This document shows positions 30,233 through 39,053 of a DNA stretch of 50,822 bases, one piece after another. The notes beneath the pieces were generated by a model. The model was not told the origin of the DNA, did not search any database, and saw only the letters and a list, made by a program, of their open reading frames with translations. Made by a program: the position numbers and the translations under genes. The stretch covers positions 1 through 50,822 of the forward strand of contig PLGI01000113.1 in assembly GCA_003139775.1 (NCBI GenBank), given 5' to 3'. How positions within the stretch are numbered: the stretch's first letter is position 1; every line of letters starts with the position of its first letter. The DNA comes from Syntrophaceae bacterium (GTDB taxonomy: Bacteria > Desulfobacterota > Syntrophia > Syntrophales > Smithellaceae).

Positions 30233-30658
30233 ATGGAGAAGAGATTGAAGGTGGCAACCATTATGCTTTATGTGTTTGCCGCTTTCCTTATCCTGTTTGG
30301 GCTGGTATATTTATTAAGTCCAAGGATAATGCCTTATCATGAGAGATTTCTCGGCAAGACGTTTGAGGAGTTGGACCCGAAAACGGCTTACCTCAGTCTG
30401 GCATCCTTGAAGGTGGTGGGTGCCCTTGCGTTATCCATGGGTATTGGTTTTGTCATGATGATCAGGTTTCAATTCAGCAGAGGGGACAGGTATGCCTGGT
30501 GGATCATCCTGGTGATGTCGCTTTTGGCACTTGTTCCGATTACCGTTATCTCATTTTACATAGGGGGGGTGCATTCACCCGGATGGAGCATCGTGATCAG
30601 CATTCTGGTGATGTCTGTTGCAATGGCTATTTCAAAGGGTTCTTTTAAAAAACCGTAA
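30233..30658 (+). CDS. Small integral membrane protein
   Basis: 141 aa, four predicted hydrophobic segments; no family recognised. Confidence 0.65.
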   Translation: MEKRLKVATIMLYVFAAFLILFGLVYLLSPRIMPYHERFLGKTFEELDPKTAYLSLASLKVVGALALSMGIGFVMMIRFQFSRGDRYAWWIILVMSLLALVPITVISFYIGGVHSPGWSIVISILVMSVAMAISKGSFKKP

Positions 30659-30688
30659 CAGCAATCAGACAATCATGGAAAGATAAAA

Positions 30689-31120
30689 ATGAAAATTGTT
30701 TATTCATATTATGTATTGGATATCATGCATAAAGGTCATCTCCTGATGATGAAAAACGCAAAGGCGATCGCCGGAGAAGACGGGAAACTAATTGTGGGAA
30801 TCCTGACGGATGAGGCGGTTATGGAGAAAAAGCCCAAACCGCTGCTTTCCTTTGAAGATCGGATAGCGCTTGCGGCCGCGATAAAATATGTGGATGTGGT
30901 GGTGGCCCAGGAAACCTATTCGCCATTGCAGAACGTGATGAGGATTAGACCGGATATCCTGATTGAAAGTTCCAGTCACGATGAGCAGGACATCGAAAAG
31001 GCAAGAAAGGTTATGGAAGAAATCAACGGGAGCGTTATTGTGATCCCCTATTTTCCCGGGCAGTCATCGACAAACATCAAGAATGAAATATCACGCATAT
31101 TAAAAGACAAAAAAACATGA
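30689..31120 (+). CDS. Cytidylyltransferase-like nucleotidyltransferase (HxGH superfamily)
   Basis: 143 aa; MHKGHLLMMKNAK (HxGH), VGILTDEAVMEKKPKPLLSFEDRI, C-terminal SSTNIKNEI; like TagD/PCYT2-type cytidylyltransferases. Confidence 0.85.
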   Translation: MKIVYSYYVLDIMHKGHLLMMKNAKAIAGEDGKLIVGILTDEAVMEKKPKPLLSFEDRIALAAAIKYVDVVVAQETYSPLQNVMRIRPDILIESSSHDEQDIEKARKVMEEINGSVIVIPYFPGQSSTNIKNEISRILKDKKT

Positions 31121-31263
31121 AAAACAAACTTATATTCTGGAATATCTGGTCATCTTATGCAACGTACTATTTCGGCAAGGTCAATCTGAACAGGATGGTG
31201 CCAGCGTTATTGGCCACGCAAAAAGATTTGAGCATGATGAACCTTACCGCAGTCTATTTTTAA
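31117..31263 (+). pseudogene. Truncated N-terminus of an MFS transporter
   Basis: ATG overlaps the upstream stop (ATGA); 48 codons MKNKLIFWNIWSSYATYYFGKVNLNRMVPALLATQKDLSMMNLTAVYF* resemble the TM1 region of GlpT/UhpT-like MFS proteins, then stop. Confidence 0.55.
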
Positions 31264-31341
31264 AATTTTAGATTTAATAATGACTTTTAGGTTTTGCTTT
31301 AAAGTTATCTATTAAACAATAAACTAAGAGGTGTATCAACC

Positions 31342-31854
31342 ATGCGAATTGCGGATATCATGACGTCTTTACGGATTATTATGACCCCGGTAATTATATG
31401 GCTCCTATTACATGACGAGAGGGTGGTTGCCTACTATCTTTTCGCCGCCGGAGCGATAACCGATACCCTGGACGGTTATTTTGCAAGAAGAAGCAAAAAG
31501 AAGGTGACGTACGGGCACAATTTTGATGCGTTGGCTGATTTTATCTTCGGGTTTACGACGATATTTGTTGTTGTTTACGTGTCCAAAGCGTGGCCACTTC
31601 TGATCGTCACCCTGACGGGAATAGCCTTCTGGACCCCGATCATCATCCTTATCTCCCGGAAAGCCGGGACTCTGGATATACCGCATCTGGAGACGAATCT
31701 GTTGGCTGCGGCGGTTTATCCGACGGTCATGGCATACATCATCGGCTGGCAATATGCATGGATCGTGCTTCTTTTCACGGCGGTTGTGATGCTTCACTAC
31801 ATGTGGAAGTATATCGTGTATGTACGCAGCCTTTACCGGGAAAAGATGCCCTGA
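31342..31854 (+). CDS. CDP-alcohol phosphatidyltransferase family protein
   Basis: 170 aa; DTLDGYFARRSKKKVTYGHNFDALADFIFG matches the DG(x)2AR(x)8G(x)3D(x)3D-type active-site motif. Confidence 0.9.
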   Translation: MRIADIMTSLRIIMTPVIIWLLLHDERVVAYYLFAAGAITDTLDGYFARRSKKKVTYGHNFDALADFIFGFTTIFVVVYVSKAWPLLIVTLTGIAFWTPIIILISRKAGTLDIPHLETNLLAAAVYPTVMAYIIGWQYAWIVLLFTAVVMLHYMWKYIVYVRSLYREKMP

Positions 31855-32064
31855 TCAACGGTCATTGCTTTTTTTTAACATGGCTTTGATTTTGTCCTTG
31901 AAGTGGTTGTAGAGATACAATCCCAGGACAAACCCGAGAATCAGCAATTGAGGCAGGGTAATGCTGTGCCCCTCCTCGGCGGCTGCGAAAACCGCCTGTG
32001 GAAACGCCAAATAAAAAAGTGCTGCCGTAAGAATGACTGTTGTAATGGTTCTGAAATGTTTCAT
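31855..32064 (-). CDS. Small single-pass membrane protein
   Basis: 69 aa; signal peptide ending AVFAAAEEG, second hydrophobic segment LPQLLILGFVLGLYLYNHF, basic tail. Confidence 0.55.
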   Translation of the reverse strand: MKHFRTITTVILTAALFYLAFPQAVFAAAEEGHSITLPQLLILGFVLGLYLYNHFKDKIKAMLKKSNDR

Positions 32065-32079
32065 ATTTAATCCCTTCTA

Positions 32080-32979
32080 TTACATTTTCTTTAATCCTAA
32101 CTGTCGCCAGAAGAACAGCATGACGAGCCAATCTATCGCGTGGTGGGGCAACGCCCAGGTAAGAAAAGCGGCCAACCTGGCATCCCAGCCGACGATGTAA
32201 CGTGTTCCAGGCCTTTTTGCCGTGAGCGCCCGGGCAACCGTCCTGGCAACCACATCAACGGAAACAGCAACCATTTTTATCCTTTTTTTATCTTTAAGGA
32301 TTTCAACGACCCCATTGATGGTGGGACCATAGAGGTCAAAGGCCTCCTGCGGGAAATTTTTTGCCTTGATTGCCGCTTCTGTCTCAACTTTGTCCCACAA
32401 GGGGGTATAGACGATTCCGGGTTCAATGATTGAAACCGGGATTTTCCATGGTTTAAGCTCCAGTCTGAGCGAATCGGTGATGGCTTCCAGAGCGGCTTTT
32501 GAAGCTGAATACGGGGCCGCGTAGGGTTGGGGCATGATGGCGGCGCCTGAACCCATGTTAACGATGCGGCCATGCCCCTTCCGGATAAGAGACAAAAACG
32601 CCTGGGTGACGGCGATGTGTCCGATAAGGTTGACCTCCAGCAGGTTGCGGATTTCAGCGATGGAAAGAAACTCCAGGAGGCCGCTCGCAGTAGCAATGCC
32701 CGCATTGTTAACCAACCCCGCCAGACCGTCGTCGCCCACCTCACCGGATACGAACTTCAAAGCGGAATCGATGGATTCTGAATCGGTTACGTCTATGAGA
32801 ACCGGGGTGAGTCTACCGGAGGCGTTTTTCCTCAAGTCGTTGCCGTCAGCTTCCCTGCGCACCCCGGCAAAGACTTTAAACCCTATGCTGTCAAGGTAAA
32901 GCGCGCAGGCCTTGCCTATCCCGGTTGAGGTTCCGGTTATGAGAATCGCGCGTTTCCCCTCTTCTCGACTCCCAGACAT
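32080..32979 (-). CDS. Short-chain dehydrogenase/reductase (SDR)
   Basis: 299 aa; ILITGTSTGIGKACALYL, LVNNAGIA, MGSGAAIMPQPYAAPYSASKAALEAI (S-Y-K). Confidence 0.94.
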   Translation of the reverse strand: MSGSREEGKRAILITGTSTGIGKACALYLDSIGFKVFAGVRREADGNDLRKNASGRLTPVLIDVTDSESIDSALKFVSGEVGDDGLAGLVNNAGIATASGLLEFLSIAEIRNLLEVNLIGHIAVTQAFLSLIRKGHGRIVNMGSGAAIMPQPYAAPYSASKAALEAITDSLRLELKPWKIPVSIIEPGIVYTPLWDKVETEAAIKAKNFPQEAFDLYGPTINGVVEILKDKKRIKMVAVSVDVVARTVARALTAKRPGTRYIVGWDARLAAFLTWALPHHAIDWLVMLFFWRQLGLKKM

Positions 32980-33219
32980 GGATATAGCCTCCCCTCTATA
33001 AAGATATTTATGAATTAACCGGATAAATTTTAACTTAATACCCTTAAGCTTTTTCTTTGTCCAGATAAAATTTGACGGCCGCTGGGTAAGTTTTTTAAAA
33101 AAAATACATCTTTAGGCTGATTTACATCGGCCTGTAAAAGGGTTATAAAATATACTTTATTGGTATTGGTCCATTTAAACTTGAGTAAATAAAAATCTAT
33201 TAAAAAGTATGATCTGTCG

Positions 33220-34350
33220 ATGAAAAAAGAAGAAGCAACAAAGGAATTGTTGAAACAGACCAAAGAAAAGGAAGAAACCCTTTACGAGTTGCTCAACCAA
33301 CCGTTGAGTTTTATCCAGAAGGCTCTGGTTGATGGACTTTATACCTTATATTTTGATGTGCTCGGGAAGAAACCCAAAATCGATGAGGATGCGGCAAGGC
33401 AGGCTTGGGAAACATTTAAAAAGTATTTTCCCGAAAAAGTCGAGGAGATGCTTGCACAGCTCCTTGATGACCCGGAGGGCTATCATCAAAAAGTGGTAGC
33501 GTTTGAAAAAATATGCCCCCCTGTTTTTGTTGATTTTCCCACAGACCCAAGCTATTACCGCGTCATCATCAGTGACCCCTCGCGTCAGCTTCAAGAGGTT
33601 CTGACTAAACTGGCCCTTTTTTCAAATTTTTCATCTTCAAACGGTAAGTATTCTGCCCTTGATGTGGGCACCGGGTATGGCCGGCTCGCCAGGGTTATAG
33701 AAGACACATTGCGCTCTCTTTACGCGGGAGGGAAGGGCTACAGGGTCTTTGGCCAGGATATATTGGAAGGCAATGTAGACGCAGCAAAAAAATTAAACCG
33801 AGAGACGGGATCGGAGATCACCTTTTTTACGCGTGATATGAATCAAATCCCCTTTCCGTCGGATTCATTAAACCTTGTCAACACGACCGACGCATCCTAT
33901 CTTAACTTCAGGCACAGAAGGCCGTTTTATATCGCCGAGATCGCAAGGGTCCTGCGCCCTGACGGCGGGGTATGCTGCATAACCAATCCCAATGAGCACA
34001 CTACCCTAAAGGAGTATAACTATTTAATGATGCGGACCAACTACAGGACTTATTTGAATCCTGTTAATATCACGAAGGCCATGGTTCTCGGCAAATGCTC
34101 CATATATATAGACGCTCTTTCAAAAGCCAGACCAGACTGGGCGCTTACAACCACTGCAGACATGACGAATGCATTAAAAAAGGTATTGAAAGCAGACATT
34201 ATTGATGTCAACAACTGGCCGAAAAAGGGTGGCCCGTCAATATACAGCGGGTTTACCTTTGCGGTTAACGACAGCACAAAAACGCAGATCGACAGGTACA
34301 CAAAATTCCGGGAGCGCCAAAAAGAAGCGGAACAGTGGTTTGATATTTAA
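33220..34350 (+). CDS. Class I SAM-dependent methyltransferase
   Basis: 376 aa; motif I LDVGTGYGRLARV, later DMNQIPFPSDSLNLVNTTDASYLNFRHRRPFYIAEIARVLRPDGG. Confidence 0.87.
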   Translation: MKKEEATKELLKQTKEKEETLYELLNQPLSFIQKALVDGLYTLYFDVLGKKPKIDEDAARQAWETFKKYFPEKVEEMLAQLLDDPEGYHQKVVAFEKICPPVFVDFPTDPSYYRVIISDPSRQLQEVLTKLALFSNFSSSNGKYSALDVGTGYGRLARVIEDTLRSLYAGGKGYRVFGQDILEGNVDAAKKLNRETGSEITFFTRDMNQIPFPSDSLNLVNTTDASYLNFRHRRPFYIAEIARVLRPDGGVCCITNPNEHTTLKEYNYLMMRTNYRTYLNPVNITKAMVLGKCSIYIDALSKARPDWALTTTADMTNALKKVLKADIIDVNNWPKKGGPSIYSGFTFAVNDSTKTQIDRYTKFRERQKEAEQWFDI

Positions 34351-34497
34351 GGCGCAAAATCGGATGAGGAGCGGGTTTTTATACTAGAATGCGACTAGTA
34401 TTTTCCCTGTATTAATCCGGTAAGAAATCCTATTGCAAATATGCTATTATCATAATAAAAAAAATTCGTATAAACATTCAGGAAAAAGGAGAACATC

Positions 34498-35598
34498 ATG
34501 GGATTAAACACGGTAATTGAAAGCCTTGGTGTGTATACCCCCGAGGGGAGGCTCAGCACAAAGGAGCTTGTTGACGGGTGCAAGGTAAAGCCCGTTTTTG
34601 ATCTTGAGGAATTAACCGGGATTAAGACCCGCCCTATGGTTGCGGATAATGAATATGCTCTAGATCTTGCCCGCGAGGCGGCAACCCGGTGCTTTGAAAT
34701 CTCCAAATATCAGCCGGAAGATATCGACCTGGTCATCTGCACCAATATCTCCCGCTACAACGGTCCTAACTGGAAGGCCAGCTTTGAACCATCCACCGCA
34801 GCCTTGCTTGCCCGTGATTTTGATTTTAGCAATGCGATTATCTTTGACGAGCCCAACGCCTGTGCCGGAATGTTTACTGCCCTTTATATTGTGGACGCCT
34901 ACCTGAAGGCCGGTTTTGTTAAAAGAGCAATGGTGATAAGCGGCGAAGCCTTGACCTGCCTTGCCCGCACCGCGCAGAAGGAAATGAGCGCCCCCTTTGA
35001 TCCGCAGATGGCTTGCTTAACTGTTGGCGATGCAGGGGCGGCGTTTATCCTTGAGCAGACGGATAATCCGGATGTCGGATTTCATGACATGGATGCCTTT
35101 ACGGTTGCACAACACTGCGACTACTGCATAGCCTCATTCAGCAAGGAGCCGCATGGCGGATTTGTGATGTACACAGATTCCATTAAAATTCACCAGATCG
35201 CTATCGGCATGACCGCGGAGCATGTGGGGCGGATGGTCAAAGGAACCAAATGGGAAAACAGCGATAATCATCATTATATCATGCATCAGACCGGAACACG
35301 AGCCATCAAAACGACCCGGAAAAGCATTAATGACTGGGTGGGGACAGAGGTTTGTTCCGAGAAGAATTCCATTGTCAATGTCGTCGAACGGGGAAACAGT
35401 GCATCCACCGCCCATTTTGTCGCTCTGTGGGATCATATAAGAAACGGGGCCATAAAATCCAAGGAGAACATACTTTTTGCGGTTCAGTCATCCGGGATCA
35501 ATCTTGGCGTTGCCCTGTATACATTGGATGATCTTCCTGCAAGAGTAATGAACTGGAGTAGGATGGAACAACGGGAAGCGATCAAAGAAGCTGTGTAA
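34498..35598 (+). CDS. 3-oxoacyl-ACP synthase III (KASIII/FabH-like)
   Basis: 366 aa; Cys region FDEPNACAGMFTALYI, His region HHYIMHQTGTRAI, Asn region VERGNSASTAHFVAL: intact C-H-N triad. Confidence 0.88.
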   Translation: MGLNTVIESLGVYTPEGRLSTKELVDGCKVKPVFDLEELTGIKTRPMVADNEYALDLAREAATRCFEISKYQPEDIDLVICTNISRYNGPNWKASFEPSTAALLARDFDFSNAIIFDEPNACAGMFTALYIVDAYLKAGFVKRAMVISGEALTCLARTAQKEMSAPFDPQMACLTVGDAGAAFILEQTDNPDVGFHDMDAFTVAQHCDYCIASFSKEPHGGFVMYTDSIKIHQIAIGMTAEHVGRMVKGTKWENSDNHHYIMHQTGTRAIKTTRKSINDWVGTEVCSEKNSIVNVVERGNSASTAHFVALWDHIRNGAIKSKENILFAVQSSGINLGVALYTLDDLPARVMNWSRMEQREAIKEAV

Positions 35599-35609
35599 AG
35601 GAAAATGCA

Positions 35610-36500
35610 ATGGGAATTACAATCAATAGCATCGGGCTGTGTGAAAATAAGAATAAGTCCGTAAAAACATCATTAGAACTGTGCCGGCGGGCTGCTGAGC
35701 CCTGTATAAAGAAGTCCGCCTACAGCAAAGAGGATATCGGTCTGGTGGTCAGCGTTTCCGTTTATCGGGATGATTACTTCTGCGAGCCGTCATTTTCGAG
35801 CTTTGTTCAGAATGATCTCAAGATCAACCACGACAAGACGGACTCTTTAGGACCCAAGACACTTTCCCTTGACGTATTGAACGGAGCCATGGGTTTTTTA
35901 AACGCCTGTCAATTGTGCTCTGCCATGATAACCGCCGGAAAGGTAAAGACCGGGCTGGTGGTCAGTAGTGATCTTGTCAATGGAAGTATCAGTGAAAAAG
36001 GTTGTCCCCCGGGATTTCTTCCCTCCGGCGCCGCCATGCTGCTTGCCGGAGAAAAGAACGGCGGCTCAGGGTTTAAGACTTTTTATTTTAAAACATTCGC
36101 GGAAATGCAGGATGCCTGCGAATCATATGCATTTCATGATAAAGATCATATGACTATGATATTTAAGAGGAATCCTGATGTCGAAGATATATACCTCCGT
36201 GCAATATCGATGGGGGTCTCTGAATTCCTGAAAAAAGAAGCCGTTGGGCTGGATGACTTTGACATGATCATCCCTTCCCAAGTTTCTTCCGGGTTTATCA
36301 CAAAAATGGCCGGCATCCTGGGCGTGAAAAGGGAAAAGATGATTGATGTCACCCGTGAAGGGGGGAATTTATTTAACGCCTCACTTCCTGTGGCCATGGA
36401 TCATGTCTTTAAATGCAACAAGCCAGAGCCGGGGCAGAAGGCCCTTATCATCCATGTTGCTTCCGGGATACAGGTCGGCTGCGTTGTATATGAGTTTTAA
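35610..36500 (+). CDS. KASIII-fold protein lacking catalytic Cys and His
   Basis: 296 aa; LSLDVLNGAMGFLNACQLC (Ala at the Cys position), FDMIIPSQVSSGFITKMA (Ser at the His position), GGNLFNASLPVAMDH (Asn retained); 11 nt after the intact KASIII. Confidence 0.82.
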   Translation: MGITINSIGLCENKNKSVKTSLELCRRAAEPCIKKSAYSKEDIGLVVSVSVYRDDYFCEPSFSSFVQNDLKINHDKTDSLGPKTLSLDVLNGAMGFLNACQLCSAMITAGKVKTGLVVSSDLVNGSISEKGCPPGFLPSGAAMLLAGEKNGGSGFKTFYFKTFAEMQDACESYAFHDKDHMTMIFKRNPDVEDIYLRAISMGVSEFLKKEAVGLDDFDMIIPSQVSSGFITKMAGILGVKREKMIDVTREGGNLFNASLPVAMDHVFKCNKPEPGQKALIIHVASGIQVGCVVYEF

Positions 36501-36572
36501 TTAATTTGTTTGATAAAGGCCAAAAGAGAAGGGCACGAAGAACTCTTTAAAGTGGTTTAATGTATTCCATAA

Positions 36573-37712
36573 TCAATTTCTTAAATATTGCATTAGTTTA
36601 ATTTTATTCTCAGCAGGGGATGATTTTGGACGGCCGAGATCTTTTCTAGCACCTTTTTTCACTCGAATTTCAAGGAGTCCGAGGTCTTTTGTGGTGATGA
36701 ATTCTTCCAATGCTTTTATAAGTTCTTCTTCAGTTGTTGCCAACCACGTTTTTTGATGGCCACATGCTTTTGCAATTTTTCCAAAATCGACTTTGAACCC
36801 GCACGTTGGCTGACCTCCGACTGAATCGTGAGCGCCGTTATTGATAACAATGTGTTTTAGGTTTGTAATACCTGATTCGGCAATAGTGGTGAGTGCGCCC
36901 ATGTGCATGAGCATGGCGCCGTCGCCATCGATGCAAAAAATAGTTCGATCTGGTGCGTGGAGCGCAATCCCAAGTGCGATTGAGGAGGCATGTCCCATGG
37001 AGCCAACAGTGAGAAAATCAGAATCTCCTTTTTGGCCCATCTTGATCCTGCTTTCATAAAGTTCGCGTGATGCCATGCCTGTGGTTGAAACAAAAACAGG
37101 ATTATTGATTGTTGATGTGATTTTTAAAATGATTTGAATGGCCTCTTCACGAGTCAGTGAATAAGGAGATGGCGTTGTATTTTTTTTGAGAGCTTCGTAT
37201 GGCTCAAAGGTATCTTTTCGAATGACGAGTGCGTAGGGTGCCTTTGAGGAATGCATAAACTCAAATGCTTTTTTTATCGCCGCTTCGGCGTCAACGAATT
37301 CTTGTGGAAGAACTTCGTATGGAATCCCCAGCGTTTTAAGTAACTCTAATGTAATTTCCCCTTGTTTGACATGTTGTGGTTCATCTTTGACTCCTGGTTC
37401 TCCACGCCAACCGATAATGAGCAGCATGGGAATGCCGTAGACTTTTGGATCTGCAAGTGAGGTCAGGGGATTAACGGCATTTCCTTCACCAGAGTTTTGC
37501 ATATAGACGAGAGCGGGTTTATTTGTGGCGAGATAGACACCGGCCGCAAGTCCTACGGCCACGCCTTCATTTGCTGTAATGAAATTTTTATTTGAAGGCA
37601 CACTGTCTTGGAGGTAGGCGCAAAAGAACTTTAAAAGGGAATCTGGAACTCCACAGTAGAAATCGATGCCTTTGCTCGTCAAAAGTTCGAAAAATTTGGC
37701 ACAGTTCAACAT
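36573..37712 (-). CDS. aepY: Phosphonopyruvate decarboxylase (TPP-dependent)
   Basis: 379 aa; FYCGVPDSLLKFFCAYLQ, ANEGVAVGLAAGVYLATNKPALVYMQNSGEGNAVNPL, TPP motif GDGAMLMHMGALTTI; adjacent to PEP mutase. Confidence 0.93.
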   Translation of the reverse strand: MLNCAKFFELLTSKGIDFYCGVPDSLLKFFCAYLQDSVPSNKNFITANEGVAVGLAAGVYLATNKPALVYMQNSGEGNAVNPLTSLADPKVYGIPMLLIIGWRGEPGVKDEPQHVKQGEITLELLKTLGIPYEVLPQEFVDAEAAIKKAFEFMHSSKAPYALVIRKDTFEPYEALKKNTTPSPYSLTREEAIQIILKITSTINNPVFVSTTGMASRELYESRIKMGQKGDSDFLTVGSMGHASSIALGIALHAPDRTIFCIDGDGAMLMHMGALTTIAESGITNLKHIVINNGAHDSVGGQPTCGFKVDFGKIAKACGHQKTWLATTEEELIKALEEFITTKDLGLLEIRVKKGARKDLGRPKSSPAENKIKLMQYLRN

Positions 37713-37723
37713 AGAAAAATCCG

Positions 37724-39040
37724 CTAAACTTTATTGGGTAAAATTTTCAAAATTTCCGAGACAGACATACAATGCGCATTTGATGCTTCCAATGCTCGCC
37801 CATTTCGTAGAATAGATTCGGCTGCTTTTACCATTGCGGGATACGCTGCGCGAAGGAGGTGGTTTGCGTAAATTACGATATTGACGCCAGCTTCAACTAA
37901 CTCTTTTTCATAAATTTGGCAGTATGTTGTAGGAACGACAACGAGTGGAACTTTCTTTTCAAATTTTTGATATTCCTTACAAAATTGTAAAATTTCTGAT
38001 TGATCTTTTGCTTGGCTGTGAATCATTATGCCATCGGCACCGGCCTTCATATAGGCACCGGCGCGAGTGAGGGCATCGTCCATTCCTTTTTTCAGAATGA
38101 GGCTTTCGATGCGCGCGATAATCATGAAATCATTTGTAACCTGAGATTTTTTACCGAGGGAAATCTTATTGCAAAAAGCCTCAACGGAATCTTGAGTTTG
38201 TGAAACATCAGTTCCAAAGAGTGAATTCATTTTGAGACCCTTTTTATCTTCAATAATAACGGCGGAAACTCCAAGCCTCTCCAGTGTCCGGACCGTATAG
38301 GTAAAGTGTTCTGTGATGCCTCCGGTATCACCGTCAAAAATCATGGGCTTCACTGTAACTTCAAAGATGTCATTGACTGTTTTAAGCCGTGATGAGAGGT
38401 CTACCAGTTCAATGTCCGGACGGCCGTGAGCTGTTGATTCTGTTAAGCTGCTGAGCCAAATAGCATCAAATGATTGAGTGCCTCTTCCCGGATTTTTAAC
38501 CTCTGTTTTTTCTACAATAAGAGCACTTAACGCATTATGGGCCTCAGAAACGCGCACAATATTTTTAAGACTTAAGAGACGACGCAATTTTGCCAAACGA
38601 AGTTGTGGTGTTGTTCCAATTTCTCGAAGATGGACATGAAGTTCAGTTGAAGAGATACCTTTTGTGTATTCAGGTTCAACCATCTGGCCGCCCCACTCTG
38701 CAAGAATGGCAATGGCTTTGGCACGCACATCTTTGAGTGGCCCTTCGCGCCAATCCGTTCCGTGAACCATGTAATCAGGTTTATATTTACGAAGATTGTC
38801 CTCGTAATCTGGAGTCTCTTGCATGACGACCTGATCGACGCCTTTAACATTTTCAATCACAGCTTTGCGCTGTTCGTAACTCATGAAAGGAAGTCTTTTA
38901 TAGGAAGCAATAGCCTTATCTGTAAAAAGGCCAACCATCACTTCGCCGAGTTCTTGCGCAACTTTAATAATATTCAAATGCCCAGGATGAATAAAATCAA
39001 CAGCCATTGGAACATAAACGAGTTTTTTCTTTTGAGTCAT
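37724..39040 (-). CDS. aepX: Phosphoenolpyruvate mutase with N-terminal cytidylyltransferase domain
   Basis: 438 aa; N-term VDFIHPGHLNIIKVAQ...GISST (HxGH cytidylyltransferase), C-term FDGDTGG and IIEDKKGLKMNSLFG (PEP mutase EDKxxxKxNS signature). Confidence 0.94.
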   Translation of the reverse strand: MTQKKKLVYVPMAVDFIHPGHLNIIKVAQELGEVMVGLFTDKAIASYKRLPFMSYEQRKAVIENVKGVDQVVMQETPDYEDNLRKYKPDYMVHGTDWREGPLKDVRAKAIAILAEWGGQMVEPEYTKGISSTELHVHLREIGTTPQLRLAKLRRLLSLKNIVRVSEAHNALSALIVEKTEVKNPGRGTQSFDAIWLSSLTESTAHGRPDIELVDLSSRLKTVNDIFEVTVKPMIFDGDTGGITEHFTYTVRTLERLGVSAVIIEDKKGLKMNSLFGTDVSQTQDSVEAFCNKISLGKKSQVTNDFMIIARIESLILKKGMDDALTRAGAYMKAGADGIMIHSQAKDQSEILQFCKEYQKFEKKVPLVVVPTTYCQIYEKELVEAGVNIVIYANHLLRAAYPAMVKAAESILRNGRALEASNAHCMSVSEILKILPNKV

Positions 39041-39053
39041 ATCAGGAACTCCA

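Noticed and set aside
32277-32899. ORFs of 155 aa (minus) and 121 aa (plus) overlapping the SDR gene
   Set aside because: Alternative frames of the SDR coding region with Ser/Pro/Arg-rich translations typical of spurious ORFs.
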